Assembly (NCBI RefSeq): GCF_014205135.1
Contig: NZ_JACHMY010000001.1
Span: 3,596,001-3,660,000 of the forward strand
Length of the DNA stretch: 64,000 bases
Source: Kribbella italica
GTDB lineage: Bacteria > Actinomycetota > Actinomycetes > Propionibacteriales > Kribbellaceae
Direction: 5' to 3'
A model generated the notes under the pieces. That model saw nothing but the letters and a program-made list of their open reading frames with translations, was not told where the DNA came from and searched no databases. Positions 1-8,553 of this stretch are shown in pieces. A program made the position numbers and the translations under genes. Positions within the stretch are counted from its first letter, which is position 1. Each line of letters begins with the position of its first letter.

Positions 1-107
1 ACGGCGAGGGAGTCGATGTTGAAGCCCCGGCGGGAGATCAAAGCTGCGACGCGGGCCAGAACACCGTGCTTGTTCTCGACCAGGATGCTCAGTGTGTGCT
101 TGGACAT
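1..107 (-). CDS. ilvN: Acetolactate synthase small (regulatory) subunit, N-terminal fragment
   Basis: Translating the minus strand from the ATG at 107 gives [20 protein letters not shown] and then a further run through [12 protein letters not shown] to the window edge. This is the start of the ACT domain of IlvN, the subunit that gives the acetohydroxyacid synthase its valine feedback control. Only about 35 residues lie inside the window. The ATG follows the ilvB stop codon with no gap and uses GGAGGAG in the last ilvB codons as ribosome binding site, so the two subunits should be translationally coupled. Identity follows from sequence and position; the rest of the gene is not seen. Confidence 0.93.
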   Translation of the reverse strand, partial: MSKHTLSILVENKHGVLARVAALISRRGFNIDSLA

Positions 108-1856
108 TTACAGCTCCTCCGAGTCCCAGTTCGGGGCCATGTCGCGGGCGATCTGGATGTCGTCGTTGCTGGTGCCGGCGGCAACCATCGGCCAGACCAT
201 CGCGTCGCGGTGCACGACGAAGTCGACCACCACCGGCGCGTCGGTGACCGCCATCGCCTTCTCGATCGTGGCGTCGACCGATTCCCGGTCGGAGCAGCGC
301 AGGCCGACCCCGCCCATCGCCTCGGCCAGCTTGGCGAAGTCCGGGATCCGGGCCGAGTGCAGGTCGGTGTTGGAGTAGCGCTTGTCGTAGAACAGCGTCT
401 GCCACTGCCGGACCATGCCCAGCGACTGGTTGTTGATCACGGCAACCTTGATCGGGATGCCCTCCAGCGCGCAGGTGACGAGCTCCTGGTTGGTCATCTG
501 GAAGCAGCCGTCGCCGTCGATCGCCCACACGGTCGCGTCCGGCCGGGCCACCTTGGCGCCCATCGCGGCCGGCACCGAGTAGCCCATGGTGCCGAGGCCG
601 CCGGAGTTCAGCCAGTTCAGCGGCTTCTCGAACGGCAGGTAGTGCGCGGCCCACATCTGGTGCTGGCCGACGCCGCTGGTGTAGATCGCGTCCGGCCCGG
701 CGATCTGGCCGATCCGCTGGATCACGTACTGCGGGGAGAGGCTGCCGTCCTCGGGCTCGTCGTACCCGACCGGGTACTTCGCCTTGACGGAGTCGAGCAG
801 ACCGCGCCAGGTGGAGTAGTCCGGGGTCTTGCCGTTGCTCGCGATCTCGGCCTTCAGCGCGCCGATCAGATCGCCGATGACCTCCTTGCAGTCACCCACG
901 ATCGGGACGTCGGCGTGCCGGTTCTTGCCGATCTCGGCCGGGTCGATGTCGGCGTGGATGACCTTGGCCTCCGGCGCGAACGACGCCAGCTTGCCGGTCA
1001 CCCGGTCGTCGAAGCGCGCGCCGAGACAGATCAGCAGATCAGACCTTTGCAGCGCGCCGACGGCCGAGACCGCACCGTGCATCCCCGGCATGCCGAAGTG
1101 CAGCGCGTGGCTGTCGGGCAGCGCGCCGCGGGCCATCAGCGTGGTGACCACGGGGAGGCCGAGCAGCTCGGCGAGCTCCTTGAGCTCGGCAGACGCCTTG
1201 GCGCGGATCACGCCACCGCCGACGTACAGGACCGGCCGCTCGGCGGCCGCGATCAGCCGGGCCGCCTCGCGCACCTGCTTGGGGTGCGGGCGGGTCACCG
1301 GCCGGTACCCGGGCAGCGAGAGCTCGGTCGGCCACTGGAAGTCGACCATCGCCTGCATCGCGTCGCGGGTCACGTCGACCAGAACCGGGCCGGGCCGGCC
1401 GGTGGCGGCGATGTGGAACGCCTCGGCGATCGTCGAGGCGATCTCGTTCGGGTCCTTGACCAGGAAGTTGTGCTTGGTGATCGGCATCGTGATGCCGCGG
1501 ATGTCGGCCTCCTGGAAGGCGTCCGTCCCGATCGCCGCGCTGGCGACCTGCCCGGTGATCGCCACCATCGGGACCGAGTCCATGTAGGCGTCGGCGATCG
1601 GGGTGACCAGGTTGGTCGCGCCCGGACCCGAGGTCGCCATGCAGACGCCGACCTTGCCGGTGGTCGAGGCGTAGCCCTGGGCCGCGTGCCCGGCGCCCTG
1701 CTCGTGACGTACCAGGATGTGGCGGATCTGGGTCGAGTCGAGCATCGGGTCGTACGCCGGGAGGATCGCGCCGCCCGGAATGCCGAAGACGGTGTCCACT
1801 CCGGCGTGTTCCAGTGCGCGGATCAGAGCCTGTGCCCCGGTCAGCTGCTCACTCAT
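108..1856 (-). CDS. ilvB: Acetolactate synthase large (catalytic) subunit
   Basis: A ThDP-dependent enzyme of 582 residues that condenses two pyruvates to acetolactate, or pyruvate with 2-ketobutyrate, as the first common step of Val/Leu/Ile synthesis. The N-terminal ThDP domain has the [12 protein letters not shown] segment and the activating glutamate Glu52 in [14 protein letters not shown]. The C-terminal domain has the ThDP/Mg motif beginning GDGCFQMT and ending VINN. The reading frame runs 17 codons further upstream, but the ATG at 1856 has AAGGGAAGG six bases before it and begins MSEQLTGAQ as in relatives. It is preceded by an attenuator-type leader and abuts ilvN. Confidence 0.97.
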   Translation of the reverse strand: MSEQLTGAQALIRALEHAGVDTVFGIPGGAILPAYDPMLDSTQIRHILVRHEQGAGHAAQGYASTTGKVGVCMATSGPGATNLVTPIADAYMDSVPMVAITGQVASAAIGTDAFQEADIRGITMPITKHNFLVKDPNEIASTIAEAFHIAATGRPGPVLVDVTRDAMQAMVDFQWPTELSLPGYRPVTRPHPKQVREAARLIAAAERPVLYVGGGVIRAKASAELKELAELLGLPVVTTLMARGALPDSHALHFGMPGMHGAVSAVGALQRSDLLICLGARFDDRVTGKLASFAPEAKVIHADIDPAEIGKNRHADVPIVGDCKEVIGDLIGALKAEIASNGKTPDYSTWRGLLDSVKAKYPVGYDEPEDGSLSPQYVIQRIGQIAGPDAIYTSGVGQHQMWAAHYLPFEKPLNWLNSGGLGTMGYSVPAAMGAKVARPDATVWAIDGDGCFQMTNQELVTCALEGIPIKVAVINNQSLGMVRQWQTLFYDKRYSNTDLHSARIPDFAKLAEAMGGVGLRCSDRESVDATIEKAMAVTDAPVVVDFVVHRDAMVWPMVAAGTSNDDIQIARDMAPNWDSEEL

Positions 1857-1962
1857 GAGTGCCTTCCCTTGTCCAGTCACGATGTTGGCTTGCCGCGACC
1901 GATCCATCCTCGCTCGTGGTCGTTGTCAGGTGACGTCTGGGTCCCAGATAGTCGCCCTGGCA

Positions 1963-1999
1963 ACAAAAACGCCCCTTCTGCCGGTTGGCTGAAGGGGCG
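1963..1999 (-). terminator. Attenuator hairpin of the ilvB leader
   Basis: On the minus strand CGCCCCTTC (1999-1991) can pair perfectly with GAAGGGGCG (1978-1970), followed directly by TTTTTG. This is a 9-bp intrinsic terminator lying between the leader peptide and ilvB. About 20 nt separate the leader stop codon from the stem, as expected if ribosome stalling in the leader controls whether this hairpin forms. The competing anti-terminator helix was not worked out. Confidence 0.85.
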
Positions 2000-2019
2000 C
2001 GCTCGACTCGGAGGTCGCG

Positions 2020-2061
2020 TCAGTCGGCGCGCCGCACAAGTACGAGGAGAATCGTTCGCAT
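2020..2061 (-). CDS. ilvB leader peptide (branched-chain amino acid attenuation)
   Basis: A 13-codon ORF reading MRTILLVLVRRAD and stop. Six consecutive codons (Ile-Leu-Leu-Val-Leu-Val) specify exactly the three end products of the pathway, the mark of a transcription attenuation leader. It lies about 160 bp upstream of ilvB with a terminator hairpin between them. No ribosome binding site is seen, but a promoter places the likely transcription start on the A of the ATG, so it is probably translated from a leaderless transcript. It is too short for ordinary gene callers. Confidence 0.85.
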   Translation of the reverse strand: MRTILLVLVRRAD

Positions 2062-2068
2062 GCAGGTA

Positions 2069-2098
2069 ACAGTCGCCGACCGGTGCCGATCTGGTCAA
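2069..2098 (-). promoter_or_regulatory. Promoter of the ilvB leader (leaderless start)
   Basis: On the minus strand TTGACC (2098-2093) and GACTGT (2074-2069) are 18 bp apart. The -10 box ends 7 nt before the leader ATG at 2061, so transcription would start on or beside its first base. Confidence 0.6.
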
Positions 2099-2138
2099 GT
2101 TCCCTGCCGAGTTGTCTCATTTTCTGAGATGACCGTCT

Positions 2139-3812
2139 TTAGATACAGACAGCGCCTTCCGAGGCGGAGCCGACCAGCTTCACGTACTTGCCCAGCACGC
2201 CCTTGGTGATCGCCGGCTGCTTCGGTGCCCAGCCCTGGCTGCGGCGTTCCAGCTCGTCAGCGTCAACGTGCAACTCCAGGGTCCGGTTACGCACGTCGAG
2301 CGTGATCCGGTCGCCGTCGCGGACGAACGCGATCGGGCCGCCGTCGACGGCTTCGGGCGCGACATGGCCGACGCAGAGTCCCGTCGTACCGCCGGAGAAA
2401 CGGCCGTCGGTGAGCAGCAGAACGTCCTTGCCGAGCCCGGCGCCCTTGATCGCGCCGGTGACCGCGAGCATCTCGCGCATCCCGGGCCCGCCCTTCGGCC
2501 CCTCGTACCGGATGACCACGACATCCCCGGCCTTGAGCGAACCGTCCGCGACCGCGTCCATCGCGCCGCGCTCGCCGTCGAAGACGCGCGCGGTGCCCTC
2601 GAACACGTCGGAGTCGAAGCCCGCGCTCTTCACGACCGCGCCCTCCGGCGCCAGCGAGCCGCGCAGGATGGTGATCCCGCCGGTGCCGTGGATCGGCTGG
2701 TCGAGCGCCCGGATGATCGTGCCGTCGACGTCCGGCGGGGCGATGTCCGCGAGGTTCTCGGCCATCGTCTTGCCGGTCACGGTGAGGCAGTCGCCATGCA
2801 GCAGGCCGGCGTCCAGCAACGCCCGCAGGACGACTGGGATACCGCCGACCCGGTCGACGTCCGTCATCACGTACCGACCGAATGGCTTCAGGTCGCCCAG
2901 GTGCGGGACCTTGTCGCCGACCCGGTTGAAGTCGTCGAGGGTGAGCGCGACCTCGGCCTCGCGCGCGATCGCGAGCAGGTGCAGTACGGCGTTCGTCGAG
3001 CCGCCGAGCGCCATCACCACGGCGATCGCGTTCTCGAACGCCTCCTTGGTGAGGATCTGCCGCGCGGTGATGCCCTGCTGGAGGAGCCCGACCACGGCCT
3101 CGCCGGACTTGCGGGCGAACCCGTCGCGCCGGCGGTCCACCGCGGGCGGCGCCGCCGACCCGGGCAGCGACATGCCGAGCGCCTCAGCCGCGGAGGCCAT
3201 CGTGTTCGCGGTGTACATGCCGCCGCAGGCGCCCTCGCCCGGGCAGATCGCGCGCTCGACGGCGTCGACCTCCTCGCGGGTGATCAGGCCGCGCGCGCAG
3301 GCGCCGACGGCCTCGAACGCGTCGATGATCGTCACGTCCTTGTCACCGAGCCGCCCGGGCATGATCGACCCGGCGTACAGGAAGACGCTGGCCAGGTCGA
3401 GGCGCGCGGCGGCCATCAGCATTCCGGGCAGCGACTTGTCGCAGCCCGCCAGCAGCACCGAGCCGTCCAGCCGCTCGGCCTCCATCACGGTCTCGACGGA
3501 GTCGGCGATGATCTCGCGGCTGACGAGCGAGTAGTGCATCCCGACGTGGCCCATCGAGATGCCGTCGGAGACGCTGATCGTGCCGAACTCCAGCGGGTAG
3601 CCACTGGCCGCGTGCACGCCGTCCTTGACCGCCTTCGCGAGCCGGTCCAGGGACAGGTTGCACGGGGTGATCTCGTTCCAGCTGGACGCGACGCCGATCT
3701 GCGGCTTGGCCCAGTCGTCGTCCCCCATCCCGACGGCCCGCAACATCCCCCGCGAGGCGGTCGCTTCCAGTCCGTCGGTCACCGTCCGGCTGCGCGGCTT
3801 GATGTCAGTCAT
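2139..3812 (-). CDS. ilvD: Dihydroxy-acid dehydratase
   Basis: The fourth enzyme of the ilv pathway, which dehydrates 2,3-dihydroxy-isovalerate or -3-methylvalerate to the 2-keto acid using an iron-sulfur cluster. The 557-residue protein has the three conserved cysteine segments: ITPCN near residue 52, [10 protein letters not shown] near 125, and [16 protein letters not shown] near 190-205. It also has the LPGSAAPPA segment and the C-terminal [11 protein letters not shown] motif. Length is typical of the short IlvD/Edd form. It lies upstream of the ilvB leader with a 77-bp gap, so ilvBN has its own promoter. Both serve one pathway. Confidence 0.97.
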   Translation of the reverse strand: MTDIKPRSRTVTDGLEATASRGMLRAVGMGDDDWAKPQIGVASSWNEITPCNLSLDRLAKAVKDGVHAASGYPLEFGTISVSDGISMGHVGMHYSLVSREIIADSVETVMEAERLDGSVLLAGCDKSLPGMLMAAARLDLASVFLYAGSIMPGRLGDKDVTIIDAFEAVGACARGLITREEVDAVERAICPGEGACGGMYTANTMASAAEALGMSLPGSAAPPAVDRRRDGFARKSGEAVVGLLQQGITARQILTKEAFENAIAVVMALGGSTNAVLHLLAIAREAEVALTLDDFNRVGDKVPHLGDLKPFGRYVMTDVDRVGGIPVVLRALLDAGLLHGDCLTVTGKTMAENLADIAPPDVDGTIIRALDQPIHGTGGITILRGSLAPEGAVVKSAGFDSDVFEGTARVFDGERGAMDAVADGSLKAGDVVVIRYEGPKGGPGMREMLAVTGAIKGAGLGKDVLLLTDGRFSGGTTGLCVGHVAPEAVDGGPIAFVRDGDRITLDVRNRTLELHVDADELERRSQGWAPKQPAITKGVLGKYVKLVGSASEGAVCI

Positions 3813-3833
3813 GGTCCGACTGTATGCCTGTCG

Positions 3834-4805
3834 TCAGCGCCGGTACTCCTCCGCGAACGCTTCGAGCGGATCGCCGCCGTAGGCCCACGGCAGGGTGCCG
3901 ACCCGGTTGAACATGGCGTCCGCCGACGCTCTCCCCTCGTCCCGGTGCTTCTTCAGCAGGTAGGCGAAGTAGTTGTGGGCGTCCAGGTCGGGAGCCTCGG
4001 GCGCACGCCCCGGCTGCAGCCATTTCTCCCGTGCCGCGATCAGCGGATCCGTCCAGGTGTTGGCCAGCTTCGTCGCCGCGGCGACCTTCTTCATCGCGCT
4101 CGCGTCGGTGAAGCCGAACACGTGCAGCCGGGCCTCGGCGACCGCTTTGCCCAGTACTCCGACCAGCACGCTGCCCGGCGCCGCCTGGTCCGCCGTCTCG
4201 GCGCCGAAGGCAAGCATCTCCTCGATGGTGGTCCCGTACCACTTCGGCGCGATCGCGTGCACCTTGTTGCCGTGCGCGGCGTAGCTCGTGGGGTGCCGGG
4301 CGATCGCCTCCTGGAACAGCTCCTCGTGCCTGTCCAGGTCGGCACCGAGCCCGATCGCCACCCACTGGTAGACCGTCCAGGGCGTCGGGTCGTCGGGAGC
4401 CACCTCGATCGCTGCCTCGACCACCTCGCGTGCGGTGCGCAGGATGTCGTGGAAGGTCCGGAACTGCTGGTCGGACACCATGGACGCGACGTACCCGGTG
4501 CGTACCTCCCAGCCCTCGAGCACCAGCGTCTGCGCCAACCAGACCAGCAGGTCGGGATCCCGGCCACCGACGTCCTCGAGCCTGGCCTCGAGCTGCTCCG
4601 ACCGCCCCTTGGCCGCTTCGGCCAGGCCGGCGTTCCAGATTCCACGCCGGTCGCCGTTTTGCTCTTTCAGCCCGGCCAGAGCGGTGTCGAAGCCGCCCGC
4701 TTCAACGGCCGCCACGGCGGCGTCCAGCTCACGGTCGACCCAGGTCCGGCCGAGGATCAGGCCGTCGGTCGGCGACAGGCGCTTCTTCCGCGTGAAGATT
4801 CCCAT
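3834..4805 (-). CDS. Uncharacterised helical (TPR-like) protein
   Basis: A 323-residue soluble protein starting MGIFTRKKRL. It is almost wholly helical in appearance, rich in Ala, Glu and Leu, with recurring WVAIGLG, YQW and ALAGLKEQN segments like tetratricopeptide-type repeats. There is no signal peptide, transmembrane span or catalytic motif. I do not recognise the family beyond a resemblance to uncharacterised actinobacterial TPR-like proteins. It ends 21 bp from the ilvD start on the same strand, but nothing ties it to amino acid synthesis. Coding is secure from length and codon pattern; function is unknown. Confidence 0.75.
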   Translation of the reverse strand: MGIFTRKKRLSPTDGLILGRTWVDRELDAAVAAVEAGGFDTALAGLKEQNGDRRGIWNAGLAEAAKGRSEQLEARLEDVGGRDPDLLVWLAQTLVLEGWEVRTGYVASMVSDQQFRTFHDILRTAREVVEAAIEVAPDDPTPWTVYQWVAIGLGADLDRHEELFQEAIARHPTSYAAHGNKVHAIAPKWYGTTIEEMLAFGAETADQAAPGSVLVGVLGKAVAEARLHVFGFTDASAMKKVAAATKLANTWTDPLIAAREKWLQPGRAPEAPDLDAHNYFAYLLKKHRDEGRASADAMFNRVGTLPWAYGGDPLEAFAEEYRR

Positions 4806-4883
4806 CGCAGGATCCTAGGGCGGAGGTTCTGCTTCGCCGGCCCGTTCTGCAGCTTGCTGCAAACCCGTTGACGCGTTGGGGTT

Positions 4884-5423
4884 TCAGGCCAGCCGGAACT
4901 GCTTCGACGCGACCGCCTGGCGGACCTCGGCCGCGGTCTGCTCCGCGTCCATTGCGCTGGTGTCGATCACATGCCGCTCGAGCTCGCCGAGTTCCTTGAA
5001 CGCGTCGTACAGGCCGGTGATCGCCTCGACGTCCTTCAGCTCCGTGTCCGGTCGTTGCTGGGCACGGGCCAGCGTCGTCTCGAGGTCGGGGCGCAGGACG
5101 ACGTACGAGATCGGCAGTTGCTCGCGCTCCGCGGCGACGCGGAACGGCTTGAGGAACCACGGGCCGATGATCCCGTCGACGACGATGAGGTAGCCCCCGC
5201 GCGCGTAGGTCGTGGCGGTCGCGACGATCGCGTCGACGACGACCTCGTTCTGCTTCTGCGCGCCCGGCATGTACGGCGGGACGAAGCCGGTCTTGATCGC
5301 GCGGTAGTACAGGTCGGTCGTCAGGTGCACGGCCGGCCCGGCGGCATCGGTCGCGACCAGCGCGGCCACGGTCGTCTTGCCCGACCCGGGCGAGCCGGTC
5401 AGCAGGATCACTTCCCCAGTCAT
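4884..5423 (-). CDS. P-loop kinase / AAA-type ATP-binding protein
   Basis: A 179-residue single-domain P-loop protein. Walker A is GSPGSGKT at residues 10-17, right after the first beta strand (EVILLTG). A DLYYRAIKTGFVPPYMPG segment follows where small kinases bind substrate. YLIVVDGIIG is the likely Walker B strand, and RPDLETTLARAQQRPDTEL resembles the arginine-rich lid of gluconate- or chloramphenicol-kinase-like folds. The substrate cannot be named. It stands alone, 78 bp from the next gene upstream of its stop, and is probably a cytosolic small-molecule kinase. Confidence 0.8.
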   Translation of the reverse strand: MTGEVILLTGSPGSGKTTVAALVATDAAGPAVHLTTDLYYRAIKTGFVPPYMPGAQKQNEVVVDAIVATATTYARGGYLIVVDGIIGPWFLKPFRVAAEREQLPISYVVLRPDLETTLARAQQRPDTELKDVEAITGLYDAFKELGELERHVIDTSAMDAEQTAAEVRQAVASKQFRLA

Positions 5424-5488
5424 GCTGGGACGCTAGCGGTTGGTTCCCCTGAGCAACAGTCCTTTCAGCCGCCCGCGACCTTGTGCGA

Positions 5489-5767
5489 TCAGCCGCCCGC
5501 GACGCTCGGCAGGACCAGCAGCTCGGCGCCGTCCGGCAGCTTGGTGTCCAGGCCGTCGAGATCGCGGACGTTGTCGTTGCCGAGGTAGACGTTGACGTGC
5601 CGGCGCAGCGCGCCCTGCTCGTCGGTCAGCCTGCGCCGGAGCGCGGGGTGCTGGCGCTCCAGCTGTGCGAACGCCTCACCGACCGTCGACGCCTCCTCGA
5701 TCGCGACCTTCTCGCTGCCACCGGCGAACGGCTGCAGCACCGTCGGCAGCTTCACCCGGACCGTCAC
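5489..5767 (-). CDS. MoaD/ThiS-family ubiquitin-like protein
   Basis: A 92-residue protein starting from a GTG that overlaps the preceding stop by 4 bp (GTGA). It has the beta-grasp pattern of MoaD/ThiS: VTVRVKLPTVLQPFAGG, a central helix (VGEAFAQLERQHPALRRRL), VNVYLGNDNVRDL, and the conserved end LPDGAELLVLPSVAGG. The C-terminal Gly-Gly is the residue pair adenylated and thiocarboxylated in sulfur carriers. There is no moaE, thiG or E1-like gene nearby; the only coupled partner is the BNR-repeat gene. A sulfur carrier or protein modifier role is therefore inferred from the fold alone. Confidence 0.85.
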   Translation of the reverse strand: MTVRVKLPTVLQPFAGGSEKVAIEEASTVGEAFAQLERQHPALRRRLTDEQGALRRHVNVYLGNDNVRDLDGLDTKLPDGAELLVLPSVAGG

Positions 5768-6852
5768 AGCACGGCCGCGCGAACCGTGAGGACGTCGGGC
5801 AGGTGCCGGGCGACCTCGGTCCAGCTGTCGCCCGCGTCGGCGCTCGCGTAGACGCAGCCGTCGCGCGTCCCGACGTACACACCGGCCAGCGTACCGGCGT
5901 CGGTGCAGAGCGCGTCCCGCAGCACCGGCGCGTACGACGGGACGTCGGGCAGCCCCTTGGTCAGCGCCTCCCAGGTCGCGCCGGCGTCTTTGGACCGATA
6001 GACCCGGCACTTGGCGTCGGTCGGAATCCTGTTGCCGTCGGCCACCAACGGGAAGACGTACACGGTCTCCGGCTCGTGCGGATGGACGGCGATCGGGAAG
6101 CCGAAGTCCGAGGGCAGGCCGTCGGCGATCGACTTCCAGATCGCGCCGCCGTCGTCGGAGCGGTAGACGCCGTGGTGGTTCTGCGCGAACAGCCGGTCCG
6201 GCATCGCCGGGTGGCCGGCCAGCTTGTGCACGCACTGGCCGAACTCCGGGTCCGGGTCGGGCATGAAGTAGGCCTTGATCCCGTGGTTGGCCGGCGACCA
6301 GCTCTGCCCGCCGTCGTCGGTCTGGTAGACGCCGCCGGTCGACATCGCGACGCTCACCCGGTCGGGGTCGGTCGGGTGCGGCAGCACGGTGTGGATCGCC
6401 TGCCCGCCGAAGCCGGCGCCCCAGTCCTTGCGGTGCGGGTGGTCCCAGAGGCCGCGGACCAGCTCGAAGGTGACGCCGCCGTCGGTAGACTTCCACAACG
6501 ACGAGGGCTGCGCGCCGGCGTACACGACCTTCGGTTGGTCGCTCGGCGCCGGCTGGATCTGCCAGACGCGCTCGACCGAGGCGCCGGCGTCCTTCGGGAA
6601 GCCGATCGAGCCCTCCGGCGGCTCGGCCCAGGTCTGCCCGAGGTCGTCGGAGTGGAAGACGGCCGGGCCCCAGTGCTCGCTGGTCCCACCGGCGAACATG
6701 CGTGGCCGGTCACCGCGGGTGTCGACGCCGACGGAGTAGATCCCCTGCATCTCGAAGTGCGGCCCGTCGAGCGTCCACAGGTGACGCTCGGCGTCGCTGC
6801 GCCCGATCCAGAGTCCCTTCTTGGTCCCGATCAGCAGTACGGCCTCGGACAT
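5764..6852 (-). CDS. BNR/sialidase-like beta-propeller protein
   Basis: A 362-residue protein with repeated Asp-box/BNR motifs: SDDLGQTW, STDGGVTF, TDDGGQSW, SDDGGAIW, SKDAGATW and SADAGDSW, roughly 45-60 residues apart. This indicates a five- to six-bladed propeller of the WD40/YVTN or exo-alpha-sialidase superfamily. No signal peptide is visible, so it appears cytosolic, and the sialidase catalytic Arg triad is not evident; a true glycosidase is unlikely. It overlaps the MoaD-like gene by 4 bp, implying coupled translation and a shared role. Relatives are often mislabelled as exo-alpha-sialidase or photosystem assembly factors. Confidence 0.85.
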   Translation of the reverse strand: MSEAVLLIGTKKGLWIGRSDAERHLWTLDGPHFEMQGIYSVGVDTRGDRPRMFAGGTSEHWGPAVFHSDDLGQTWAEPPEGSIGFPKDAGASVERVWQIQPAPSDQPKVVYAGAQPSSLWKSTDGGVTFELVRGLWDHPHRKDWGAGFGGQAIHTVLPHPTDPDRVSVAMSTGGVYQTDDGGQSWSPANHGIKAYFMPDPDPEFGQCVHKLAGHPAMPDRLFAQNHHGVYRSDDGGAIWKSIADGLPSDFGFPIAVHPHEPETVYVFPLVADGNRIPTDAKCRVYRSKDAGATWEALTKGLPDVPSYAPVLRDALCTDAGTLAGVYVGTRDGCVYASADAGDSWTEVARHLPDVLTVRAAVL

Positions 6853-6943
6853 CGTCGTCCTCCAGTTCTCCCCGCGGCGCCTTCGCCGCCAGTTGTCGGC
6901 GCCGTTGCTCCGCCTGGTCAGCGCGGGGCCCCGGCACCTGTAG

Positions 6944-7873
6944 TTATCGCGGCGGCCCCGCCACCACGTTGATCAAGGGTTCGTTGTTCACGTACCGGTC
7001 GAGCTGGGCTTTGACGAGTCGCGCCACCCGCGGCGGGAACGCCGTCGAGGCACCGCCACGGTGCGGGATGATCAGCACGTTCGGCGCCGACCACAGCGGG
7101 TGCCCTTCCGGCAACGGCTCGGGATCGGTCACGTCGAGCGCGGCGCGAATCCGCTGCGTGTTCAGCGCGGCGACCAGGTCGTCCGTGTTCACCACAACGC
7201 CGCGGGCCACGTTGACCAGCAGAGCGCCGTCCTTCATCCGGCCCAGGAACTCCGCGTCCACCAGGCCCTTCGTCTCAGCGGTCGCCGGCGTCAGCAGTAC
7301 GACGACGTCGGCCCGCGGCAGCAGCTCCGGCAGCTCGGCAATCGGGTGCACACCGTCTCTCGGGCGGCGGGCAACCCGGATGATCTCGCACTCGAACCCG
7401 GCCAGCCGCCGCTCCAGCGCCTCCCCGATCGACCCGTACCCGAGGATCAGCACGGTCCGGTCGGCGAGCGAGTCGTCGATCCCGGCCTCGGCCGGCCAGA
7501 TCCCCTGCTGCTGGTTCGTGACGGCCGTCGGGATCCGCCGGTACGACGCCAGGATCAGCCCAACCGCCAGCTCGGCCGTCGACGCGTCGTGCACGCCACG
7601 CGCGTTGCACAGCGTCACGCCGTCGGGCAGGTGGGGCAGCACGTTCTCGAACCCGGCGGTCTGCGTCTGCACGACCTTCAGGTTCGGCATCTCCCGAATG
7701 GCCTCGACCACCTGCGAGCTGCCCATGTAACTGGGCACGTAGAACTCGACCTGGTCCGCCTCCGCGGGCAGCTCGCCACCGCCGTAGTACGTCGCCTCGA
7801 CGCGCTCCGGCAGCCCGCCCAAAAAGGCCCGCGGGTCCTCCCACGGCAGCCATGTGTTCACCGAATCAGCCAT
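6944..7873 (-). CDS. D-isomer-specific 2-hydroxyacid dehydrogenase
   Basis: A 309-residue NAD(P)-dependent oxidoreductase. The Rossmann domain has LGYGSIGEALERRL (GxGxxG) near residues 145-160, followed by the basic IIRVARRPRDG strand end that hints at NADPH preference. The catalytic triad appears as Arg in VNVARGVVVN, Glu in DVTDPEPLPEGHPLW and His in IIPHRGGAS. The N-terminal half (YVPSYMGSSQVVEAIREM, QTQTAGFENV) is the substrate domain. The substrate is not determinable; it may be a glyoxylate/hydroxypyruvate or phosphoglycerate-like reductase. A 9-bp gap separates it from a mycothiol-type DinB-like gene upstream. Confidence 0.9.
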   Translation of the reverse strand: MADSVNTWLPWEDPRAFLGGLPERVEATYYGGGELPAEADQVEFYVPSYMGSSQVVEAIREMPNLKVVQTQTAGFENVLPHLPDGVTLCNARGVHDASTAELAVGLILASYRRIPTAVTNQQQGIWPAEAGIDDSLADRTVLILGYGSIGEALERRLAGFECEIIRVARRPRDGVHPIAELPELLPRADVVVLLTPATAETKGLVDAEFLGRMKDGALLVNVARGVVVNTDDLVAALNTQRIRAALDVTDPEPLPEGHPLWSAPNVLIIPHRGGASTAFPPRVARLVKAQLDRYVNNEPLINVVAGPPR

Positions 7874-7882
7874 ACGCCGAAC

Positions 7883-8443
7883 CTACTCGCCTCCACCGAC
7901 ACCAGGCGACCGCCCGGTGATGCCGACCAACCGTTCCAGCAAAGGCGCATCGTCGGCCACGCTCACCGGCGTACCCCACAACTCGGGCACCGGCGGCTCC
8001 TGCAGGAACCCGGCGACATGCTCGAAGCACGCCCGTACGGTCTCGTCGGGCAGGTCGACCTCCTGCCCGGTCGCCCGAGCCAGGTCCCACCCGTGCACGA
8101 CCAGCTCGGTCAGCGCGATCCGTCCCCACTCGGCCTTGGTGAGCCCGAGTCCGGCCAGGTCCGACGTACCTTCCCACGCCTTCGGATCCGCCCACGCTTC
8201 TCCCAGTCGGTCGACCCTCGCGGCAAGCGTCTCCTGCCACCCCGGCTCGCCCACCACCAGCGGCTCTTCGACGGCCGGCCGCTCCTCCTCCGCCGCCGCG
8301 AACCCCCGCGCGCCCTCGTCCACGTGTGCGAGCAGGTCCGTCACCGTGTACTTGTCACACGGCGTCGGTCGACTCAGATCCTCCTGCGTGATCCCCGCCA
8401 CCACCGCGGTCAGCGCGCGCCCGGCCGGCCTCAGATCGATCAT
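7883..8443 (-). CDS. TIGR03086-type DinB/mycothiol-dependent metal-binding protein
   Basis: A 186-residue protein from the ATG at 8443, which has GAGGAG just upstream; an in-frame start 18 codons earlier lacks such a site. The motifs TPCDKYTVTDLLAHV and LTELVVHGWDLARATG are those of the actinobacterial TIGR03086/maleylpyruvate-isomerase N-terminal family. In this family His of LLAHV, Glu/Asp, and His of VVHGWDLA bind a divalent metal in a four-helix bundle. Members are thought to transfer or isomerise with mycothiol. No specific substrate is suggested by the neighbours. Confidence 0.85.
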   Translation of the reverse strand: MIDLRPAGRALTAVVAGITQEDLSRPTPCDKYTVTDLLAHVDEGARGFAAAEEERPAVEEPLVVGEPGWQETLAARVDRLGEAWADPKAWEGTSDLAGLGLTKAEWGRIALTELVVHGWDLARATGQEVDLPDETVRACFEHVAGFLQEPPVPELWGTPVSVADDAPLLERLVGITGRSPGVGGGE

Positions 8444-8540
8444 CTGCTCCTCCTCGTCTCGCAGGCGACGTCGGACCCGGTAGCGGCGTCTCGACATCCG
8501 GTTGCAAAAAATTCTTCTGCCCGTTGTTCGACTGCCGTCG

Positions 8541-8553
8541 TACTCTGAATGAG
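8541..8553 (+). promoter_or_regulatory. Candidate leaderless -10 element
   Basis: TACTCT at 8541-8546 (TAnnnT) lies six bases before the GTG at 8553, and no ribosome binding site is seen. This suggests transcription starts at the GTG. No good -35 box was found. Confidence 0.4.

Noticed and set aside
66..2069. Long open frame antisense to ilvB (667 codons)
   Set aside because: High-GC shadow of ilvB: Arg/Gly/Asp-rich translation without domains, while the minus strand gives a full acetolactate synthase.
3834..4805. Assigning the helical protein to the ilv pathway because of proximity
   Set aside because: No enzymatic or regulatory motif supports it, and the gap to ilvD carries no shared signal I can see.
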